Shown: piece after piece, positions 56,813-64,000 of the stretch | Layout: each line of letters starts with the position of its first letter | How positions within the stretch are numbered: position 1 is the first letter of the stretch | NCBI GenBank assembly: GCA_050084515.1 | Contig: CM114272.1 | Span: 55,676,001-55,740,000, forward strand | Length of the DNA stretch: 64,000 bases | Source of the DNA: Blasia pusilla | Taxonomy: Eukaryota > Marchantiophyta > Marchantiopsida > Blasiales | Reading direction: 5' to 3' | Notes under the pieces: generated by a model | Told to the model about the DNA's origin: nothing | The model's database searches: none | Seen by the model: the letters and a program-made list of their open reading frames with translations, nothing else | Translations under genes and position numbers: made by a program

Positions 56813-59800
56813 ATGGAGCCTTTTGCACCAAATATAATCGACAATCAGCATATTCCTGAATTGGAGATGAGCCCAGCTCCAGCCATTAAGCGGGTCGGCG
56901 TAGTTCAGGCGTCGACCGTGTTTTACGACACCCCTGCGACGCTAGGTACTCTCGCGTGTTCTGTTCATAGGAATTGAAAAGAGGCTTAAACATGACACAG
57001 TTCAAGCTTTCAGGGAAGTGTTTGGCAGGCGTTCGGCATGGAATGTGCAAGTGACGCTATTCCTTTACGAAATGGTCTCGTGGTTGTTTTAGTCAAACTC
57101 AATTCCGACGAAGTAGAGGCTCTCCTGAAAGTTATAACTGCAGGGCATTTCGAAACTAGTAACTCATACTCAACGTATTTTGAGAGAATCTCGATTTAGT
57201 TTGCGAACCGAATGCTCGCATTTGGCACTTTACATCCTAATTTGTTGCAGGTTACTACACAACTTGTCCATGATTGACTTCGCGGGGAAGAGACGCCTTA
57301 TGCGAATTTCGAGGGACTGAAAGTTTTGATCTGGAAATGAAGTTGTGTACATCCTGCTTTCTTTGGGCAGATAAAGCAGAACGGTATATTGCGGAATCTG
57401 CAGCGGCTGGTGTACAATTGGTGGTGTTTCCAGAAGCGTTTATTGGTGGATATCCAAGGGGTTCTGCATTTGGAGCAGTCATCGGTAGTCGTTCTGCAAA
57501 AGGTCGCGAGGACTTCCGCAAATACTATAGTGCGGCCATCAGTGCACCAGGTTAGTGAGAAATCACCTAGGCGCTAGCCAACAAAGAAATCCTCTTTTGA
57601 AAGGGCAGAAGTTCAAGCCTTATATTCTACGGTGTCGAATTCTCATTCACTATTGGCACTTGCAGTAAGAAAGTGAACGCATGATATATCGTAAAATAGT
57701 CTCCTCCCCTGATTGCTCACTATCCAAGAGGATGCAAGTCTTGGTTTGTGACTCTAAGATTCTTTACATTGTCCTCTAAAACAGTATATGCAGTTCTTTC
57801 CAAGTATTTGCTTGACAGGACCCATATAGCAGCAGTGTTGCCCATGGCAAAAATAACCCTAGTATCCATCGAGGATTCCCGTGTTTCTTTTGCCCAATGG
57901 ACCTTGCCCATGGGCCCTATCAACCAAATATCTGAGTTATTTCCAGGATGAATGATCTAGAACCTGCTGTTACAGAGATTCCCTTTTCAGCAGTCTATGA
58001 ATTTGTAGAGTTGATATGACAACTCCATGTGAGTCTCGTATATTGCTTCTGCACAATTGAAGGCGTTATGCGTGGATTTGGGTTAACAGTGCCCATCCTA
58101 TGCCCGACTTAGGTTCTTGGAAGTGTTGATGCTGTGTTTGTTGACTCCAGGTCCTGAGGTGGACAGGCTAGCTGCAATTGCAGGCAGATATAAGATACAC
58201 TTAGTCATGGGTGCTATGGAGCAGGCTAGTGGCACTCTATACTGCTCAGTCCTCTTTTTTGATTCACAGGGTGTCTATCTGGGAAAACATCGAAAGCTTA
58301 TGCCAACCGCCTCTGAGCGTGTCATTTGGGGTTTTGGTGATGGCTCTACCATGCCGGTCTTTGACACGCCTGTTGGGCGAGTTGGGGCTTTAATATGCTG
58401 GGAGAATAGGATGCCTCTTTTGAGAACTGCGATGTATGCAAAGGGTAAGTATCCTTCACAACCTTTCTGGGGTAAAGTGATAGCAAATGCTTGTGGGTTT
58501 ATTGAACATGGTTAATGTGCTTTATAGAAGTCAAACCATAGGACATGAAATTGGTTTTGGCACAATGTCAAGTATATAGCTGGTGGTCTATATTTGATGT
58601 TGTTCTATCACCTTGTATTTCTACAGGAATAGAGCTTTATTGTGCTCCCACAGCAGATGCCAGACTTAGCTGGCAATCCTCAATGGTTCATATTGCCATG
58701 GAAGGGGGCTGCTTTGTGCTGTCCGCCAACCAGTTTTGTCGAAGGAAAGATTACCCACCAGCACCCGAGTACAGTCTTGGTGGCTTTGGAGAGGAAGAGC
58801 CTTCTGCTGAAATGGTAGTGTGTTCTGGTGGGAGTGTTATCATATCTCCTACTGGGAATGTTCTTGCAGGGCCTAATTTTGAAGGTGAAACAATACTCAT
58901 CGCAGATATAGGTATGCAATGCATCTCTTCAAATACTCATGTTTTTTCGCAATACTTTGTTGGAGGATCACCTGCATTGCTGGGACTGAACATTGAAGGA
59001 CTGTTCTATTTTCCATTCTGAATGTTTAAAACTGGTTAAATTTAAGGATCAGGAATTACGGGGAGATCTTTTGACCCCTTTGCTTCATACCCTACCAGAT
59101 ACCATCATCCTAAACAATGTCACTAGCCAGTCCAGTAGCATTAGATGTTCGGTCTGGGTCACTGAACTTGCGGAAAAAGTCTTGTCACACCATCTGTATT
59201 GACCTTTTCTTCTGTAGATTAGGTTGAGTCATGAGGGAAACTGTTGTTACCGTCTACATAGAGAGGGCAGGATTTTAAGTTTCAGAAACAACCGTCTCTG
59301 AGCTTGAATGTAAGTAAAGTTCCCAATCGTAGGTATGGCCCAAAATTCTTGAAATTTGATGGTTGAGGATAGGTAGTGATTAGAGGAGGTTGGGGAATTT
59401 GTAAGTGCTTTTGCAACCCAGGGTGCCAGTAATATTTCTTCCAGCTCTCAATATTTTTGGGTCCAGAAAGCTGGAGTAATCGAAGATCTCCCCGTAATTC
59501 CTGAACTTTGCGAGTAGTGGTCACCCCACATAGCTTCAGGTGACTGTGATTCACTTCAAGTTCATTACAAAATTGGTCGCACATACAGGATGCACATATC
59601 CCTGAGCTCAAACTTGAAGGGTGGCACAAGACTTCTCTTTCAAAATATGCTTGAGAATGAGTGATGAGAGCTGAGAGCTGAGGGCTGAGGAAGGGTGGCT
59701 CTTTGTGGCATAGTTGGTTCTTCTTGGATGGAATGTATTGGGGTACTTTGAGTCAACTCGTATGCAATTATTTATCCTGAGGGATGTTAGGGCATATTTA

Positions 59801-62746
59801 TCCTGAGTTATATCTGATTTTGAGAGATTCTTGGAAACCCTCAATGAATTACAGCATAAATCTCTTTCTGACAGCAGCAGAAAACGAGTTTACTTGGTGG
59901 ATACATGAACATAACTGGAGCAAGCAAAAGCATATTGATGATTTTATATCTTTTTATTCATCGCTTTCCATCAGCCTGAACCTGCATTGGCCCAGACTCG
60001 ATCATTTCCAATCTGTGCGTGAAGGTTATCCACCTTTAAGAGTACTAACACCAGCCTCTTTCTCTACTCAGTGGACTCGTCACACCTGGTGCACAGCTCC
60101 ATGATAAGAACCTACTGATACAGCATCCACACAGAGGATGTTTTCTTTGAGCCTTCTCATCTCCATGCACAGCGGGGCTCTCCTAAAGCTTTGGACATTA
60201 CCAAATGTCTAGCATTCCCACACACCTAGTATTTTACAGTGTGCCTTCTCCCAGTCAGATGTATAGCCAGGAAAATTGAAGAGAGTGAATGAATGAGATT
60301 TATCATCCATGGGATATCCCAGAGGGCTATGGGACTTTTCTTTGCAAATTGTACAGCAGTAAGACAATAAAATGCGCCGCTGGTGAGGACCAAAGCGGTC
60401 ATTTGTGCCTGGTGATATCCTGTAGCTTTCACACACCTATGTAAGAATGTAGCAATCTGAACCTGTTCCTTTCTAGCCATGAACTCAGAGATCTTGAGGG
60501 CCCAGCCTTGGAATAGATCAGGAATTTCTACTCTAATGTGATGACAGAAATTGCACTTGAAAAAGTAATGATTTTCATCATCAAGAGCCCCTGAGTTGCT
60601 GTGTCTATGTAATCTGTCCCCTCGCTTCTTTGAGAATTTTCCTCTCTCAAGCTCAAGATCAGTTTAATTGGATCTGAAACTAGGAAGTGCATGACAAAAG
60701 TTAGTAGGTATGTAGGATGAGATGTAAGAAGCCTGTTTTATGGATCTCCTGGTATTGATGAAAGTGTGGTAGCGTCTCATCCTTGCGCTATTTTCGTGCG
60801 ACTTATTGCTCCTGTTCTCCCAGAGTCTCTGGTGCTGATCTCAGTTGATAGACTCATAATTTTTGTGTAATTATTCCGGCAGAGAGTGAACTCTTATGTC
60901 CTTATCTCTCCAAAAGTCAAAATTTACGTACATATAACAGAATGTGTAGAGAATGTACAAGGTATGCACAGGACTTGTCATGTAGAGACCATTACACTAA
61001 AGCACTGGGCAGGGATTCACTAGGATGAACCTCGTTACAAAAGTAGTGTTTGTTGGGCATGGGACAGGTATTCTTTGAGTGCTGGTTCTTTTCATTGTTC
61101 TCTCTTCACAAAAAATCAGTGGCAACTGCTAAAAAGCTCTTGGAGATTCAAGTTTCAGTAATATGTGGCTTTTCAATTTTTATCCTTTTCATCTGAAATT
61201 GTGCTTGTCACTGGCTGTTGTTTGGGTCTACTACGTGGTCTGGATTTCATATTGACTGCACAGAATTTAAGTTACTTCATTAGAAACGATCAGCAGATGT
61301 ACTTCATGTGAGATCATAAGTTTTCTTTAGAATTGCTAGTGAACCTAGTTTATCTTAAGATATATCTGGCTACTTAAGAGAATTAATCAAGAGCTTGTTG
61401 GTTTGGATCTAGTCTATGGAACATCTTTAAAGTGTGGTTTCACCTTAAGCCAAGTTTAGTTTGAATATCCCTAGGAAGTGTTGTCTGAAAGCCTACTTAT
61501 ATTGCAGATTTTTTTAACTTATGTAGTCTCCTTAGGGTGGTTGGTATATATGAAAGAAGTGGCGACTTAGCTACCTTATCTGGAGTACAAGGAATGAAGT
61601 TTCCATAATCACCGAGGTTGCCATGTTTACTTTTTCCTGGGAGCCAAATTGATTTGTGGATCTACTTTTGAGTGCTTAGATTTCTCTCCATATATCTGTG
61701 CTTGTCTTACCATCCCGGGTTGAAATCAAATCCCGGGTGAAAGCAGTCTATGTGCTATCAGTACAGGTGATGTGTTATAAGGTTAGATCCTTGTCAGCCA
61801 CAGTTCTTAAACAAAGTTGTCCAAGCCAGTCTATGGTATAGGTTGGATTGTAGTTGCTCGTAAGGCAATAAAAGAGATGGCCATATGTTTTAGAACTGAT
61901 ATTGTAAATTTAGCACTGTATGCTTCTGCCTTTTCATCTTCGTTGTGAATGGTCCATCATGTTCTCTCTGTGAGAGGTTTTTGTAACGCCTTGCTTCAAA
62001 ATTCTCCTTGAAGGGTGTTGTAATTACAAAGTTGGAGCTAGAAAGATAGAAACAGAAATGTCTCACGAATATTTGGTTCCTTATCATGCTTCTGCAGTGA
62101 CGATTATTGGTTCTTGTCAGATGACTAGCTAAGGATCTTTAAGATCTTGCTGGTGGTTAAACTGCTTGTATTTTTGGATGCCTCCAAATTACAGTGAGGT
62201 CAAGACCAAATTTTTGGAGGTTGTGTCACGCGACTTTGAGGCCAGAGGGAATTATGGTTCAGTTCAAGTAATGAATTAGTTTACTAGTTCTATAGGTATC
62301 TTTTAGAGTAAGCTCTTGACTTCCTAAACCAGTGAGGGTATAATACTATATTACGATATGAATTGGTTTTTTTTGTGTGCTTGGCAAATATGGAAGGCCT
62401 GTTATCCCCCAATGTTTGTGGGCTTCTCGTATTAGTGGTCAAGAATCACTCCCTTATTTTTTGGATGATGAGGCAGACACAGAGTTCCATATACGTTTCC
62501 GATGTGACCTAAACTTGTAGTAAATAATACCCTATGGCCTCTTGTTTTGGCGCTGTCGTCTGCTATCATTCTGGGCACTGAGAAAGAGATGGTTTTCATG
62601 CAGATTTGGGTGACATCATTAAGGCAAAATTTGACTTTGATGTGGTGGGACACTATTCAAGGCCAGAGATTTTAAGTCTTACTGTAAGGGATCAGCCTTA
62701 TAATGCAGTCACCTTTGCCTCAGGTGGGCCAACACACGAACACTAA
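56813..62746 (+). CDS. NIT4: NIT4-type nitrilase / beta-cyanoalanine hydratase (five exons)
   Basis: Exons 56813-56945, 57371-57550, 58151-58444, 58627-58911 and 62604-62746 join to 344 residues. Each intron is GT-AG and splits a codon after its first base. The product is a carbon-nitrogen hydrolase of the plant NIT4 group, which turns beta-cyanoalanine into asparagine or aspartate plus ammonia, the second step of cyanide detoxification. Catalytic Glu66 ([13 protein letters not shown]), Lys153 (GKHRKLMP) and Cys187 ([13 protein letters not shown]) are all present. Other family marks are [46 protein letters not shown] and the C-terminal [15 protein letters not shown]. The start is supported by a NIT4-length N-terminus. 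Exon 5 lies 3.7 kb from exon 4. It appears intact; beta-cyanoalanine specificity is inferred from similarity. Confidence 0.93.
58912..62603 (+). other. Intron 4 of the nitrilase gene (3,692 bp)
   Basis: Starts GTATGC and ends TTTTCATGCAG. The other introns are 425, 600 and 182 bp. No transposon domain was recognised inside. It holds a 22-bp inverted repeat (59049-59504) and many short frames without motifs. Confidence 0.85.
59049..59504. repeat. Spaced 22-bp inverted repeat in intron 4
   Basis: TCAGGAATTACGGGGAGATC(TT) at about 59049-59070 recurs as its exact complement at about 59483-59504. The arms are 412 bp apart. It may be the edges of a small insertion or copied filler; no target duplication is evident. 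Confidence 0.75.
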
Positions 62747-62904
62747 GATGGGGAGTGTTGATAAGGAGGGAGTTTCAAGTTATTGTTGTAAATAGTGTCT
62801 TGATTGGTGGACCTTAAGGGGATCCAGAATGGGTGCAGAGATTTTGTGTCCCATTCTCTGAGTTGTTCATGCACAGCAGTTGTGGCTGAAATCTGTTGGA
62901 TTGA

Positions 62905-62910
62905 AATAAA
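62905..62910 (+). terminator. Polyadenylation signal of the nitrilase gene
   Basis: AATAAA, 159 nt after the TAA stop at 62744-62746, a normal plant distance. Cleavage would fall around 62925-62940. Confidence 0.6.
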
Positions 62911-62929
62911 GTCTTCAATGCAAGGATTG

Positions 62930-64000
62930 GCTGAAGTTCTTCATGTGAATTAACAATCTTAAGACTGAACCGTGGCTGTATCATTAGTTGTGACTTGATT
63001 GTGATGGCAGGGAGTAATGTTGCTGCATGTCCTTTTTATACTCCTTAATAACCTTGGAGTAGTTCACGAATCAGTCTTTTAGTTCGTCTTTCAGACCATC
63101 AGTCACCTTATCAAGTGGCTTTGGGCAAAATCATTATGAGCGTAAGAAGAGACAACAGCAATATTTGTGAGTGGAGCATTGTGAGAGCAGAGTATGCACA
63201 TGGAGTAAAAGAAGCTGTACCGAGTATAGGAGTAGAATTTGAACAAATGAATGTCCATGTATGATCACTCTTTATGTTTGTAGCTACATATAACTAGCCC
63301 TGATGTCTTTGAGTGTTTAGGTCATACAGGAAACCCGATGATGAATTGTGTTGAAACCTGGATATGTATCAAAACCGATTTATCCCACTGGATGAGAGTT
63401 TTGAATGCTATTGTCTTGAAGATGGAGTTGGTTTAAACCCGAGACATCTTCTTGTGGATTTTAGTTCCATGTGGACTGGGAGGTGAGGAATTCTGAATAC
63501 CTTAGAATGAATCGGGGCATCTGTGGAGAGCAGGGCTTGAGAAGCTGACGATACATAGCCATGTGAGCTCTCATCAGCAAATCCCAGTTGAACATGTCTT
63601 AACCCACCGCACCAGAAAATGAAGGCTGAGGTCTCTGAATCATTTAGCATTTCAGTCTTCAGCCTGTTCTTTCTTCTCTGGACCTTTTTCACTAACGTGC
63701 CTAGGCATTGCACTTCCTTTCTCTACACACTCTCTCTAGAGGAGCTCAAATGGGGGCGCCGTGGTGGATCGTGGAGAGAATGATATCTCCATCAGAAAGG
63801 GTATCTCGTGTTTCCATGTGTGCTATCAAGATTCGTCTTCTTAATCTTTAACACCTTTAATGGATGATGGTGTCTTCATGGGCAGGTATGTGTATTTTTT
63901 ATGGACAGCGGTTCACATGTCTTAAATTTTTCTCCCTTCCAATGAAATTTGTTTACACAAGAAAAAAGTCCCATGTCTTCTTAAGGAGAGCTTTTACTTC
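62930..64000. other. Downstream intergenic sequence
   Basis: No gene or repeat recognised. A 101-codon minus frame (63408-63713) has no motif. A neighbouring gene or its UTR may begin beyond the window. Confidence 0.4.

Overview
The window is plant nuclear DNA: a deeply nested stack of decayed LTR retrotransposons (about 1.4-55.7 kb) beside one intron-containing host gene (56.8-62.7 kb), which encodes a NIT4-type nitrilase. Long introns, GT-AG splice sites, the plant-only nitrilase subtype and heavy Ty3/gypsy and Ty1/copia nesting point to a land plant with a repeat-rich genome. A seedless plant or bryophyte is possible, but the species cannot be fixed from sequence alone. I see no tRNA, rRNA, CRISPR or bacterial-type operon.

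The dominant repeat is a Ty3/gypsy family, called the M family here, with at least five large copies named A-F (A, B, C, D on the minus strand; E, F on the plus strand). Read together the copies give this order: LTR, leader, Gag (two zinc knuckles), aspartic protease (DSG), a DNMT3-like DNA cytosine-5 methyltransferase, reverse transcriptase (YIDD), RNase H, integrase, and a C-terminal PHD zinc finger ending at the stop codon. Methyltransferase and PHD modules recur in independent copies on both strands, so they belong to the element and are not local accidents. Every copy is broken by stops, frameshifts, truncation or nested insertions.

Layout: 1.42-2.03 kb solo LTR with 4-bp duplication; 3.8-4.75 kb partial chromovirus LTR with tRNA-Met-type primer site; 4.8-5.96 kb M-family scraps; A 5.96-16.34 kb (split by a 1.28-kb LTR-like insert); B 16.34-20.50 kb; F in three pieces (20.50-22.05, 35.35-37.49, 48.81-49.44 kb). 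F is split first by a third copy of the 1.3-kb LTR-like element, which itself holds a truncated chromovirus (22.45-24.99 kb) and complete element C (25.18-35.23 kb). F is split again by a copia element (37.50-48.81 kb), which holds the inverted, chimeric element D (38.55-46.10 kb). E (49.44-55.68 kb) ends abruptly about 1.1 kb upstream of the nitrilase start codon.

The nitrilase gene has five exons, all introns in phase 1, a 3.7-kb last intron, an intact Glu-Lys-Cys triad and an AATAAA signal 159 nt after the stop. It should act in cyanide detoxification through beta-cyanoalanine. The retroelements are unrelated to it except by position. The notable biology is a retrotransposon lineage that carries both a predicted DNA methylation writer and a predicted histone reader.
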